NCBI GenBank assembly: GCA_000999025.1
Contig: LCFM01000012.1
Span: 1 to 42,493 of the forward strand
Direction: 5' to 3'
Source of the DNA: Parcubacteria group bacterium GW2011_GWA2_43_13
GTDB taxonomy: Bacteria; Patescibacteriota; Patescibacteriia; UBA9629; GWA2-43-13
DNA length: 42,493 bases
Each line of letters starts with the position of its first letter. Position 1 is the first letter of the stretch. Below, in pieces: positions 1-9,787 of the stretch. A program made the position numbers and the translations under genes. A model generated the notes under the pieces. That model saw only the letters and a program-made list of their open reading frames with translations. It was not told the DNA's origin and did no database searches.

Positions 1-111
1 GCTGGCACGAATGACTCCGCAACGATTGTGTATACCCCTGAAACGGATTACGCAGGAGCTGATATCACGTTTAAATTCAAAGCAAATGATACTAATATTT
101 TAGAAGATTAA
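1..111 (+). CDS. 3' end of a partial secreted/cadherin-like repeat protein
   Basis: Reading frame 1 is open from the window edge to TAA at 109-111 and encodes the last 36 residues of a protein. The first 31 codons match, base for base, codons 508-538 of the 2792-aa surface protein downstream (1-94 equals 2847-2940), in the same frame. The final residues (NILED) are unrelated to that protein. The matched part is a beta-rich segment ending TFKFKANDT, typical of bacterial cadherin/Ig-like tandem domains. It may be a truncated paralogue left by recombination with the downstream gene, or an artefact of assembling a repeat at a contig edge. The start lies outside the window, so nothing can be said about its length or signal peptide. 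Confidence 0.6.
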   Translation, partial: AGTNDSATIVYTPETDYAGADITFKFKANDTNILED

Positions 112-176
112 AAGGGTATGAGAAAGGTATTTTTTTGCTTATATTAGATTAAAAAAATTGAGAAGGAGAAGGGAAT

Positions 177-215
177 ACCTCACCCCAACCCTCTCCTTCT
201 AAAGGAGAGGGGGCG
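177..215 (-). repeat. Family B palindromic element (minus orientation)
   Basis: A hairpin of CCCTCTCCTT facing AAGGAGAGGG with the TTGGGGTGAGG tail, read on the minus strand. It is the same family as the copies at 9716-9785, 15250-15288, 38824-38859, 38965-39047 and 39245-39327. A diverged pyrimidine/purine-rich stretch follows at about 240-300, possibly a decayed second copy. Nothing else is visible between the stop at 111 and the gene ending at 300. Confidence 0.75.
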
Positions 216-299
216 AAAAACGAAATAAAAAAAAAGAGGGCGGGGGAAGGGAAAATGGGGGTGAAACCAAATTCCTTTCCTCTCCGCCTCTTGAGGGAG

Positions 300-1121
300 T
301 CATTCGCGGTTTACGCGTTTGAGTTCCCCCCACGTCGTCGCCGTCCGCCCCGCCGGTGCGACGGGGAGCGCCGACAGCGGGAACGCGTCAGGGTCTGAGT
401 AGACAGACCCATCTGTTGTGTTTGTGATTTGCCGCCAGCCGGATCCGTCCGGTTTAACGGCACACAGATCAACGAATTTGTGGTTGATCGTGTTGGTGTA
501 TGCAAACACGATTTCACTCCCATCCGTTGACCATGTGAGACCGAAGTAGCTCCCTTTTTGAAAGGTAACTTGCCGTTGGTTGTCACCATCGGCAGTCATG
601 ATGAAGATATCGCTACCTCCACCACGATCAGAGCTGAAGGCAATCTTGGTTCCATCGGGAGACCAGACGGGGCCACCATTACTTCCTTGGTTGGTTAATT
701 GCCTGATTCTTTTTGTCGCAATAGTCAAGGTATAGACCTGGAATGTTCCATTGCGGTAGGATCCGAAGGCGATCCTCGTACCATCCGGCGACCAATCTGG
801 GTACCAATTGAGATCGCCTTCTTTCGTGAGGAGGACTTCCTCTCCAGATGCGATATCAATTGCCCAGATTTCGTTGATGATGTCCTCCCCTGTTGCCTTG
901 GTGGCAACGATTTTGGTTCCGTCCGGTGACCAATCGATGTGAGCCCATGCGTTGCTTTGCGTCACCTGGCGCTTGTTTTTGCCGTCCGGATCCATCTGCA
1001 TGATTACTCCGAAGTCGCCGGAGTAACCGATGGCTTTTCCGTTCGGTGCCCATTTCGGAGATTGCCCCTCCTCTCCCTTTTTGGGGAGCAGGTTGACCTC
1101 ATTCCCTGTGGTATCGATCAT
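300..1121 (-). CDS. WD40-like (PD40/TolB-type) beta-propeller protein
   Basis: A 273-aa protein made almost entirely of TolB C-terminal-like propeller blades. Five or six blades carry the signature W-S-P-D-G-T-[KR]-I-[AV]-F, for example around residues 24, 63, 108, 152 and 196. Such propellers usually bind proteins or sugars in the periplasm or at the surface. No signal peptide or membrane segment is visible, and an in-frame stop lies six codons upstream of the chosen ATG, so the protein starts inside the propeller fold. The start is kept because a good sigma70-like promoter lies just upstream (1149-1177). Base composition appears richer in G+C than in the flanking genes, which fits acquisition or a different expression class. 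It is divergent from the giant gene at 1326. The partner is unknown; it may be a 5'-truncated remnant of a longer secreted protein. Confidence 0.8.
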   Translation of the reverse strand: MIDTTGNEVNLLPKKGEEGQSPKWAPNGKAIGYSGDFGVIMQMDPDGKNKRQVTQSNAWAHIDWSPDGTKIVATKATGEDIINEIWAIDIASGEEVLLTKEGDLNWYPDWSPDGTRIAFGSYRNGTFQVYTLTIATKRIRQLTNQGSNGGPVWSPDGTKIAFSSDRGGGSDIFIMTADGDNQRQVTFQKGSYFGLTWSTDGSEIVFAYTNTINHKFVDLCAVKPDGSGWRQITNTTDGSVYSDPDAFPLSALPVAPAGRTATTWGELKRVNRE

Positions 1122-1148
1122 GACGATTTTCGCGACTTAGATGCGTAT

Positions 1149-1177
1149 ATTATGATGTGTTATTGAAAGTTTGTCAA
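1149..1177 (-). promoter_or_regulatory. Sigma70-type promoter for the propeller gene
   Basis: On the minus strand a perfect TTGACA (plus positions 1172-1177) is followed after 17 bp by CATAAT (1149-1154). The predicted start of transcription falls about 20 nt before the ATG at 1121, giving a short leader with no obvious Shine-Dalgarno sequence. Confidence 0.65.
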
Positions 1178-1235
1178 TAGCTTAGAGCGGGGGCATATCC
1201 ACATGTTAATTTTGTAGTGTTAAGTCGCATATGTG

Positions 1236-1244
1236 TGGTATAAT
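1236..1244 (+). promoter_or_regulatory. Extended -10 promoter upstream of the 2792-aa gene
   Basis: TGG followed directly by consensus TATAAT (1239-1244) forms an extended -10 element. The best -35 match (TTGTAG, 1212-1217) is weak and 21 bp away. The start of transcription would be near 1251, leaving a leader of about 75 nt that contains the hairpin at 1278-1306. Confidence 0.5.
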
Positions 1245-1277
1245 TTTGAATACAGAGAACATGGTTTAGATTTTGAG

Positions 1278-1306
1278 ATCCTTCTCCACCGGAGGTGGAG
1301 AAGGAT
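1278..1306 (+). promoter_or_regulatory. Perfect 13-bp hairpin in the leader of the 2792-aa gene
   Basis: Arms 1278-1290 and 1294-1306 pair perfectly around a GGA loop, and the stem holds purine-rich GGAG/GGTGG strings. There is no T-run, so it is not a terminator. It ends 19 nt before the ATG at 1326 and could occlude or present the ribosome-binding region, or be a decayed family B element. Confidence 0.5.
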
Positions 1307-1325
1307 GACGTGATGGGTAGATTAT

Positions 1326-4300
1326 ATGATACAAAGACGAATACAAAGATATCAAAATAAATATTTTTTATCACGATTTTGGTTGTTAACGGTGCTTGTC
1401 GTTAGTGTTGTTGTTTTTGCTTTTTATTCAAGCAATAAAGTTTCTGCTGTTGATGGGTATGAGGCATGTAATCCTTCAGGAGCCCTTTGGGATCCTGCAT
1501 TGGTTGCGTATTGTATAGGCGCTTCAGATGGGACATCTTCTGCGATTAAGGTGTATTACAAACAAACAGGGGATGGTGATGAAGGGTTGATTATAGAGAA
1601 AAAACGGCAGGGTGATCCTTTGGGGTTTAAATTTTTTGATAAAATTACAACTAAAACAGGAGTTAAGATTGATAGTGATGTAATCTCTGGCCAATGGTAT
1701 GAATACAGAATGGCGCGCCCGCCAGATAGGGATACTCCTATAGATATAAAAGTTGGCCCTGTTACAGGATACGCGGACACCACCCCACCAGTGATTAGTA
1801 TGAGCCCTGATAGTGGTGAGTGGAGTAATCAGGCGAGGGAAGTGACGGTGGTGGCAACGGATGATGTAAAGTTGAGTCAATTGAGATATGTTTGGGATGC
1901 TGGTAGTAACGTATATGTTAATTTGTCGAGTGGGTGTATTGGCGACACCAATGAAGGCAAGAGGTGTGAGTTCAAGACATATTCACCAACCATCAAGCCG
2001 CCGGATCACCATGCTTTAACAGTTACAGCATCTGACGCAGCTCCTAACACAACAACACGACTCGGCGGACCGTATAAATACAACACTTGTCCGATTGCGT
2101 ATAACCATACATGGATAGTGGATCAAGATTCAGAGAATAATCGGCTGGATTTTATGAATCCAATGATTTCTCTGGATGGGGATAGTGACGCGCGCATATT
2201 TACGGTGGCGGCAGACAGCGTAACAAACGGGATATTTAAAAAGAATGAGTTACCGTATATCTACTTTACCCCGAATAGCACTTACTATGGAGCTGCGGGC
2301 ACATTTGTGTTTCAAGTAAGCGATGGGATTTGTCCTGCATCGCAAACTCCGCCATCAAATCCTGATCAGGATGTGCAAGGGACAGTGACTATTCAGGTAA
2401 GAAAAGTGAACAGAGCGCCGACCTGCGGGACCAAATTAGTAAGCACACCGCAAAATATCGCGGTTTCCATTGCTCTTCCCGGAGCAGATAGTGACACCCC
2501 GGTGCTCACCTGGACAGCCACGCCAGACAGTGGATTTTATCACGGGACGTTAGGTACAGTAACAGGGAATACAGTTACCTATACTCCAGGCACTAATGAC
2601 ACAAGAACAGTAAGCTTTGCGTATACCGTAAGCGACGGCGATCTTTCATGTACTTCATCAGTGGTGGTGAGTATAACAGCGGATAATCCACCTGTGGCAA
2701 TAGGGCAGACGATTAATATTAAAGAAGATGATCCTCCCAAAACCATTACACTGCAAGCCACTGACACTGACAGCGATGAACTGACATTCAGCACAATCGC
2801 TCCGCCAGCAAGGGGATCATTAAGCGCCTTGACCCAAAATGCGCGCGCTGGCACGAATGACTCCGCAACGATTGTGTATACCCCTGAAACGGATTACGCA
2901 GGAGCTGATATCACGTTTAAATTCAAAGCAAATGATACTAAAGCGGATTCAAACGAAGCAACGATTACATTGCATTTTACCTCAGAAAACGATGCTCCAT
3001 CATGTTTCAATACATCAATCATTGCGCAAGAAGATGTGCGCTATGACGGAAGAGTGAGCGCGACAGATATTGATACCCCACTTACATCGCTAATATTTTC
3101 AATAGTAACCGCTCCGTCAAAAGGCAGTGCAACTATTAGCGCGGGTGGTTCATTTAGCTATACCTATACACACGAAGAAACAACCCCTCAAACTGATTCA
3201 TTTACTTATCGCGTATATGACGGCGAGTGGTATTCTCCATGCACTGTCAATATCAGTGGCAATCCAGTAGATGATTTGTCTCTACCGCCGACAAGCGCAA
3301 CAATTACATCTGACACTTCACCGGCAACAGTCGGATCAAAATTAACCTGTTCCGCAACCCCTGTCACGCCTGCAGACCCTGACGGGCCTAGTCCAGTGAT
3401 CTATCAGTATAGTTTTGAAAAAAATTTTTTCGGTAGTTGGGTTTTGTTGCGCGGATGGACTGCTGGGGCAGTATATACCTGCAGTTCGCCGGATTGCGCA
3501 AAGACAGCGCAAGTGCGGTGCGGAGCGCGCGGGGTTGCTAATAACGGCGCAGGAGTGCCAGGATCTGCGACATATTCATCAACTGTAACAATTGAAAACT
3601 CTCCGCCAACCGCGCCTGTGCTTATCTCTCCTCCTAACGCGTTTCCAAACGCAGGCACAACCGTAACTCACACATGGACTGGCTCTCTTGACCTTGATGG
3701 CGATGATGTTACATACAGAGTGTACCGATGCAAAAACGTGGGGTGTTCATTAACGAGTGTCGCCGCTCTTAAAGACACATCAATTACCTCCAGCGGATTA
3801 GACGCGCCATCAACGTATTATTGGAAAGTGGATGCGTATGACGGATCATCTCTTGTTCCGAGCGAGACATGGTCATTTGATACTGCGAGCGCTGCTGATT
3901 TTATTGTTACCCTCGCGCCTCAAAGCGGAGCATTAACAACAGTGCCAAAAGACAAAACAGTGCCTTTTATAGCAACAGTTACGGCAAAAAACGGCTGGGC
4001 TAAGGATGTTATTCTTTCGTTTATATCAGTTGATGGATCGCCTGCGCTTGAAGCCGGGGTTTCATTGCCAACCTGCGCATCGTATCCGGGCGGGAAATGC
4101 GAAGTGAATTTTAATGTAAAATCATCAGCATTTGGCGTTCATAGTTTTAAGATACGGGGAACATATAGCACAACGCCTTTTAGAGAAAGCGCGCCTGCGA
4201 GTTTTACTGTATTGCCGTGGTTTCAACCAAAGTGTTCACCTTCAAACGCAAGTATTTCAACAGAGGCGTCCGCAGACATTAGCGTGTATCCTCCTGGATT

Positions 4301-7300
4301 TTTACTTACCAAGGGTTCAACATTTACTTATAAAGTAAAACCGCAAGACGGGTACTATGTGTCTGCGTGGAGTGAATCATGCGCAGGAATCGGAGAGACG
4401 GATTCGTCAAAATCAGGCGCTGAAAAATCATGCACCCTTATCATGAGCGAGGATCGTTTCACCTGCCCGACAGTGAAAGCAAAAGAAGGCGTGTCATTGA
4501 TTATAGACCCTTCATTAAAAGAAGCGCCGGTTACCACAGCAGAGATAGATGGCAAGGCGCTGTTTACAATAACAGCCCGAGGCGAAGGCGCATTTACCGG
4601 ACCGGTTGATTTTACAATTGAAGACATCCCTGCGGGATTAATAGCAAGCATGGGCTCGTCGCGGTGTTCTATCGCGACCAAGGGTGGGACATGTTCTTTT
4701 ACGCTAACATCATGGGCAAGAACAGTAGGAGACCATTCTTTTACTGTGCGCGCAAAAAATACAACAAGCGGGATTGATACCACAGCAAGCGGAAATCTTA
4801 TTGGTAGATGGCAATTGGCGCTGTCTGCGAATCCGGCAGACGGTAATGGCGATGGCATTGTTGATAATACAGTTACCGCGAATCCGGTAAAAGTATTCTA
4901 TACTGATAGCGATAGTGTGACAGTGCGGGCGAATCCGGGCGCCGGTTATGCTGTTCAGCAGTTTAGCGGATCATGTACAGGCGTGGGGACAGTTGTTTCC
5001 GGATCATCAGCCCGCACCTGCGCAGTTGTGATGAATGGTCATAAAAAAGTGATTGCCGATTTTATCCGCGATAGCGCGCCACGGTTTGCGGTGTCGTTAC
5101 GGACACCCACTATTCCGTATGATGGTATTGGCGCAAGCATATCAGGATTTTTCGCAGATGTTATAAAAGCAGAAGGATTTTCCGGCGATGTTACAGTGCA
5201 AGGTGAAGTCGCAAGTATGTTGGTGTCAGATGGGACAGCCGGAGAGATTGGAATAAAATTTCCTGACACATCATCAAAAATATGCAGAGGTGCGGAAAAC
5301 TGTTCATATCCAATGATTGTGTATGACGCTCGGCCAGGCGCGGTTTCTATGATGAGCGGGTATGTGAGAATTGCAGGGGTAAGCGGATCAGAAAGCGGAT
5401 CAAAACGGGAAGAGAGCGCCACGCAAGCAGTCGGATTTTTGCCGGTTGTAACAGTAACAGCAAATCCGGCAGACGCGGGCGATATTGTAAGTGTTTCGCA
5501 ATTAGCCGGCCAGATTGTTAAAAAAATCGGCACAAGCGGATATTTGGTCACTCCTTTGACTATCCTTTCTATTTCAGCCCAGCCACGCGCAGGATACCTT
5601 ATGACTTCTGCCAGATATACCGTTTCTCCTGGCAGTTGCGAAACAGCGCCTATCAGCGGGACGCGCGGATATTCATGCGTGTATAAAGATAGCGCCAGAA
5701 CATTTCCCATTGACCGCAATGGAATAGTTACAGCCCAGTTTACGCGCGATACTGCGTCATTGTCCGTATCCATTGCGCGCGATGCGACGCGGGTTCAAAG
5801 ATTGGAAACAGATGGAAATATTATTGTGCCTATCGGAGGGATTGCGTATTACACTGTTACAGTTAAAAAAGATCCCACAGTTACAGAGCAGGTGAGTTTG
5901 AATGCTTTTTTAGTGTCTGGCCCTGGAACACCCGGGTTTGTGGGATCATTAAACTGCGCCACAGCAGAGTTTGATTCAAACGGCGAATGTAAAAAATCAC
6001 TTATCGTGAATGCTAATACTTCCGGAGATATTCAGTCAAAAGTGCAGATAACCACAGCCAGCGGAACGCCAGGCCCTCAACCAGTAAACAGTAATACCGT
6101 GCTGACCCATGCGTATGAATTATTAACACTGACGCGCGATGGCGTTGACGGATGCTCAATTTCGCAAGGCGCGACCCAATTGCTTGGGCCTACGGAAACA
6201 AATCGCTGGTATTTGGTGCCGCGCGGGACAGTCGCATTGAGCGCAAGCGCTTTATCAGGAGTGGTATTTGGCGGATGGACAGAAGGATGCGCAGGAATAA
6301 GCTCAAGTTGTTGGCTTACTATTCCGCCAAACACGCGGGCAAGAATTCAGTGCGCAAATACATCCGCACCGAGTTTTAATGTGAGCATTACTGGTGGGAA
6401 GCGAGTACCTAAAGGAGGGACTGCCAGATATACAGTAAATGCAATACGATCCGGTGGAAGCACATTTACCGGCACAGTGAATTTTTCATTCACATATACT
6501 TATCGTGACTTCGGCGGACCTGAGGCAAGTGATCCGACATATACCATTAGTTGGTCGCCTGCTGGAAGTTGCGAAATGACTGTAACATCATCAACATGCT
6601 CTACAGAACTTGCCATTACCAGTGTTAACGGATTTGGGAAAAAGAATTTTATTGTGTCAGCTACAGTAACAAAAAGCGGGACAACGTATGCAGGCACTTG
6701 CGCCTCATGCGTTTCGTATATTGACGTAACACCAACGATTACTCTTGCGATAAATAATCCGGCATACGGGTATATTAACACAGATAATCCCAAGTTTTTT
6801 GGATATAACGCATCTCCATGGACAACTTTGGTGAATCGGTCATGGTTTGTTGGCTTTTCAGGGTACAAGCAAAAAGCAGGAAACGCCGGTTGGATGGGCT
6901 GTACCTTTATCACTGGAGATTCTTGCTATATAGCATCGGATAAAGATTACACAGTTATAGCTCTCTTTGAACCTGCGCCTGGTGATTTGTGTAGCGCTAA
7001 TCCTTCTGCAAGATGCAATGAAGAAATAGGCACTGTGAGTGACTTTGCGCGGTGTTTGACCATTCCATATAAAGGCGAGGCAAATACATCATTGGGAGCA
7101 TTCATCCCTGCGAGTCATCCGGCAGGCCATGGTGATCATCGCACTTTTTGGCACCAAGAAGGTTTTTTTTCTCGTGATTCAGCAGGATATACAAACTGCA
7201 ACGAGTCATCGCCGTTCAACTGCACATATCGTCGTTTGTGGAGTCAGGGCCCAACGTCAACGAATCCATCCATGAATCTTTATTATGATAATACCACTGC

Positions 7301-9704
7301 CACATGTACAGAATCTGAGAATAAAATTTATAACTATGTCAATGGTGGTTTCATTTCCGCATCACCATGGACATCAATTACAGGCACTTATTGGCCAACG
7401 CCTGATCGGCATTTGGATGCCAGCCCGAGTGAATGGATCATTGATAATACCGAGAGCGTTGCAAAAGCGACGGCAGATACCACGTGTCCTGTAGGTAGTG
7501 GAATGTGTAGTTATAATGCACAGATGAGACATCGATCATTTTCTTGCCATACATGGGATTATGATGGAACCCTATATCCACCTCCCTTATGTACAGTTAA
7601 TAGGACAGAAACTCCCTATGATTCTTACCCTGCGATAACATTCCGTTGCGCGCCATATCCTACTTTTTCTCTTGTTGCTAGTAGGGTTCACTATCAAGAT
7701 ACTTCACCATATGCGTATGTTGGGCTGTATACCAATATCGGGACAGAGAGCGGAGCGTGGCCTGTTCTTGGAGGATGTGTCGTGTCTATGGGGCTATGGA
7801 GGAGTGTTGATGGCGGGGTATGGGAAACAGTAACTGTGGGGAATAGTCAAGCAGTAGGATCGGAATATCAAGAGAAAAGGGTAAAATTCAAACTGCGCGC
7901 GTGTTCAAGCGGCGGGTGTGCTGAAGCGGTATCAAACGAGTTATTGGTGAATAATCCGCCTTTGTGTCCGAGTTCGTTTGGAACATCTCCTGTAACATCT
8001 GAGTCAAGTCCGCTCTCGCCTTTTTCTTCCGCAACTGTTGAATTTGCCTATTCTCCTATCGCGATTGTTGATCCTGTTGTTGATCCTGACGGAGTGGGTG
8101 TAACCTCGCAGATTAAATTAGTTGATCCTGTTGGCGTTGCAAAAAATATTGCATGCTCATCAGTAGGAAGCAGAACATTCAACTGTTCTATCAATCCTTC
8201 TAAATACGCTGATTTAAAATATCGCAATTCAAGCGGCACCGGACCGTATGGGGTATATGTTGATCCTGCTGACAGATTGGGCATGACCCGAACCGCGGCT
8301 GGTATGAGCACCTGCAAGGTCGGGGATATTTACACGAAAATAGCGGCTAATCCGACATTGAGCATACGCGCGCAAAAACCGGGTACAACCGAAGTAAAAG
8401 ATATTGCGTTTTTTGGAGACACCGACGCTGTTGAATATGTGATGAATTATTCATTCGCATCCGGCACCGGTATAGACACTGCCCAGAATACTCAAATATA
8501 TGTTGATTTGCCTGTGCCTGCATCAAATATCAGTTCTGTTTTTGGCGGAAGCCCTACGTATGTGGGAAACCGCATGACGCTCTCGCTTGGGAATGTCGTG
8601 CCGGGAGCAGTAGGAGAAGTGAAATTTACGCTTTCTATCCCGGTTATTTCAACTGATGTTACAACGCTTACAACTCAATCAACTCTGACCTTTGACGCTG
8701 ATTGCGTGCCAGGTGGGACATCATGCAGTATCCGCGTCGCGGCGGCATCTGTGGGGTTATACCGCAGAACAGGCGCGTATTTTACCACAACCGGCGGAAG
8801 CATTTACAGCAAGTCGAGCATTATGAATTTAGAAGATCCTTCAGCGATTCGGAAACCGATAGGGTTGTATTATATTATTTCTGACGGGCAGATTGCTAAT
8901 GTTCCGGTTGATCCTAAAGCCCGCGTGAGGCAGTACGCAGGCCAGCAATTCGGCGTGCCCACAGATACCAGTTCAATCACAAAATTGGGCAAACTTCCGA
9001 TTGATGATATGATCAATAATACTGGCGGAAAATATGATGTAACAACAGTTGCGTGCGGCGCTTCTACTTCTAATGAAGGAGTAAATTGTTCGGCAAGCGA
9101 ATTGTTTTCATCCGCAGGTATGACAGTTTCCTCCACTGCGGACAGTGATACAGTTACATTAAATAGCGCGAAGGGGAAAGTCATTGTGGTGCCTGACGGG
9201 TTGAATTTTATTGTTCGCAAACATCTTGTATTGGCAAACGCGCTATCAGGGAAATCTGGCGCTGTTACTGTTATTGTGCGTCGCGGGAATATGAATATTT
9301 ATCATGATATTACATATTCAGGAGCAATGATTGATGCTGACCCAAAACGCGTGGCATCTGTCGCTTGGATTGTCAAAAACGGGAATGTAGTTGTGTACGC
9401 GGAACCGACAGCGTGGAATAGCGCACTTGCTCCGTGCCCCGGGTACAAGGGATCGCGATGGTGCGCTTTGCCTGACGGCTGGCCCGAGGTTCGGTATTTG
9501 GTGCAGACAAAAGCGCGCTCCATTACTGCCGCTCCGGTTATTGTGTCAGGATTGTTTTATGTGGCAGGCACTACTCCGAATGGCGTCTTCTTTACCGGCA
9601 CAGCGCAAGGAACCGGTTCATTAAGCGATGTTCCTCTGAAAGTGCAAGGAGCTGTGATATCGCGGGAGATTCAGTTTCAGCGCAAAAAGTTTCCGTTTGA
9701 TTAA
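1326..9704 (+). CDS. Giant secreted multidomain surface protein (2792 aa), probable pilus-associated adhesin
   Basis: Residues 1-42 form a Sec signal peptide: basic start, hydrophobic LLTVLVVSVVVFAFY, then VSA before the mature chain. Next come an Ig-like region (about 150-250), cadherin/Big-type tandem repeats (about 365-560, with NRAP, NPPV and ENDAP domain joints), an Fn3-like domain (about 755-860) and alternating Ig-like and InlB/Flg_new-like repeats, recognisable by ANPxxG, aromatic FSGSCTG or WTEGCAG cores and paired cysteines. The last 200 residues contain the IVRRGNMNIYHDI and VASVAWIVKNGNVVVY strands and end in GAVISREIQFQRK, which resembles the C-terminal region of pilus-associated proteins in CPR genomes. 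Many cysteines suggest disulfides. It lies directly upstream of PilN/PilO-like genes, consistent with a pilus-linked adhesin. No catalytic motif or LPxTG sorting signal was seen. The function is inferred from architecture and context only. Confidence 0.75.
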   Translation: MIQRRIQRYQNKYFLSRFWLLTVLVVSVVVFAFYSSNKVSAVDGYEACNPSGALWDPALVAYCIGASDGTSSAIKVYYKQTGDGDEGLIIEKKRQGDPLGFKFFDKITTKTGVKIDSDVISGQWYEYRMARPPDRDTPIDIKVGPVTGYADTTPPVISMSPDSGEWSNQAREVTVVATDDVKLSQLRYVWDAGSNVYVNLSSGCIGDTNEGKRCEFKTYSPTIKPPDHHALTVTASDAAPNTTTRLGGPYKYNTCPIAYNHTWIVDQDSENNRLDFMNPMISLDGDSDARIFTVAADSVTNGIFKKNELPYIYFTPNSTYYGAAGTFVFQVSDGICPASQTPPSNPDQDVQGTVTIQVRKVNRAPTCGTKLVSTPQNIAVSIALPGADSDTPVLTWTATPDSGFYHGTLGTVTGNTVTYTPGTNDTRTVSFAYTVSDGDLSCTSSVVVSITADNPPVAIGQTINIKEDDPPKTITLQATDTDSDELTFSTIAPPARGSLSALTQNARAGTNDSATIVYTPETDYAGADITFKFKANDTKADSNEATITLHFTSENDAPSCFNTSIIAQEDVRYDGRVSATDIDTPLTSLIFSIVTAPSKGSATISAGGSFSYTYTHEETTPQTDSFTYRVYDGEWYSPCTVNISGNPVDDLSLPPTSATITSDTSPATVGSKLTCSATPVTPADPDGPSPVIYQYSFEKNFFGSWVLLRGWTAGAVYTCSSPDCAKTAQVRCGARGVANNGAGVPGSATYSSTVTIENSPPTAPVLISPPNAFPNAGTTVTHTWTGSLDLDGDDVTYRVYRCKNVGCSLTSVAALKDTSITSSGLDAPSTYYWKVDAYDGSSLVPSETWSFDTASAADFIVTLAPQSGALTTVPKDKTVPFIATVTAKNGWAKDVILSFISVDGSPALEAGVSLPTCASYPGGKCEVNFNVKSSAFGVHSFKIRGTYSTTPFRESAPASFTVLPWFQPKCSPSNASISTEASADISVYPPGFLLTKGSTFTYKVKPQDGYYVSAWSESCAGIGETDSSKSGAEKSCTLIMSEDRFTCPTVKAKEGVSLIIDPSLKEAPVTTAEIDGKALFTITARGEGAFTGPVDFTIEDIPAGLIASMGSSRCSIATKGGTCSFTLTSWARTVGDHSFTVRAKNTTSGIDTTASGNLIGRWQLALSANPADGNGDGIVDNTVTANPVKVFYTDSDSVTVRANPGAGYAVQQFSGSCTGVGTVVSGSSARTCAVVMNGHKKVIADFIRDSAPRFAVSLRTPTIPYDGIGASISGFFADVIKAEGFSGDVTVQGEVASMLVSDGTAGEIGIKFPDTSSKICRGAENCSYPMIVYDARPGAVSMMSGYVRIAGVSGSESGSKREESATQAVGFLPVVTVTANPADAGDIVSVSQLAGQIVKKIGTSGYLVTPLTILSISAQPRAGYLMTSARYTVSPGSCETAPISGTRGYSCVYKDSARTFPIDRNGIVTAQFTRDTASLSVSIARDATRVQRLETDGNIIVPIGGIAYYTVTVKKDPTVTEQVSLNAFLVSGPGTPGFVGSLNCATAEFDSNGECKKSLIVNANTSGDIQSKVQITTASGTPGPQPVNSNTVLTHAYELLTLTRDGVDGCSISQGATQLLGPTETNRWYLVPRGTVALSASALSGVVFGGWTEGCAGISSSCWLTIPPNTRARIQCANTSAPSFNVSITGGKRVPKGGTARYTVNAIRSGGSTFTGTVNFSFTYTYRDFGGPEASDPTYTISWSPAGSCEMTVTSSTCSTELAITSVNGFGKKNFIVSATVTKSGTTYAGTCASCVSYIDVTPTITLAINNPAYGYINTDNPKFFGYNASPWTTLVNRSWFVGFSGYKQKAGNAGWMGCTFITGDSCYIASDKDYTVIALFEPAPGDLCSANPSARCNEEIGTVSDFARCLTIPYKGEANTSLGAFIPASHPAGHGDHRTFWHQEGFFSRDSAGYTNCNESSPFNCTYRRLWSQGPTSTNPSMNLYYDNTTATCTESENKIYNYVNGGFISASPWTSITGTYWPTPDRHLDASPSEWIIDNTESVAKATADTTCPVGSGMCSYNAQMRHRSFSCHTWDYDGTLYPPPLCTVNRTETPYDSYPAITFRCAPYPTFSLVASRVHYQDTSPYAYVGLYTNIGTESGAWPVLGGCVVSMGLWRSVDGGVWETVTVGNSQAVGSEYQEKRVKFKLRACSSGGCAEAVSNELLVNNPPLCPSSFGTSPVTSESSPLSPFSSATVEFAYSPIAIVDPVVDPDGVGVTSQIKLVDPVGVAKNIACSSVGSRTFNCSINPSKYADLKYRNSSGTGPYGVYVDPADRLGMTRTAAGMSTCKVGDIYTKIAANPTLSIRAQKPGTTEVKDIAFFGDTDAVEYVMNYSFASGTGIDTAQNTQIYVDLPVPASNISSVFGGSPTYVGNRMTLSLGNVVPGAVGEVKFTLSIPVISTDVTTLTTQSTLTFDADCVPGGTSCSIRVAAASVGLYRRTGAYFTTTGGSIYSKSSIMNLEDPSAIRKPIGLYYIISDGQIANVPVDPKARVRQYAGQQFGVPTDTSSITKLGKLPIDDMINNTGGKYDVTTVACGASTSNEGVNCSASELFSSAGMTVSSTADSDTVTLNSAKGKVIVVPDGLNFIVRKHLVLANALSGKSGAVTVIVRRGNMNIYHDITYSGAMIDADPKRVASVAWIVKNGNVVVYAEPTAWNSALAPCPGYKGSRWCALPDGWPEVRYLVQTKARSITAAPVIVSGLFYVAGTTPNGVFFTGTAQGTGSLSDVPLKVQGAVISREIQFQRKKFPFD

Positions 9705-9715
9705 CCGCCCCCTAA

Positions 9716-9785
9716 CCCCCTCCTTATAAAGGAGGGGGGAGTGGCGTATCCTCTCCTTTAATAAGGAGAGGGGAGGGTGAGGTAT
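9716..9785 (+). repeat. Two adjacent family B hairpins supplying the start region of the next gene
   Basis: The first hairpin has arms 9716-9725 and 9729-9738 (CCCCCTCCTT against AAGGAGGGGG). The second has arms 9750-9758 and 9763-9771 (CCTCTCCTT against AAGGAGAGG) followed by GGGAGGGTGAGGT. The purine tail ends a few bases before the ATG at 9788 and can act as its Shine-Dalgarno sequence. Confidence 0.75.
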
Positions 9786-9787
9786 AT

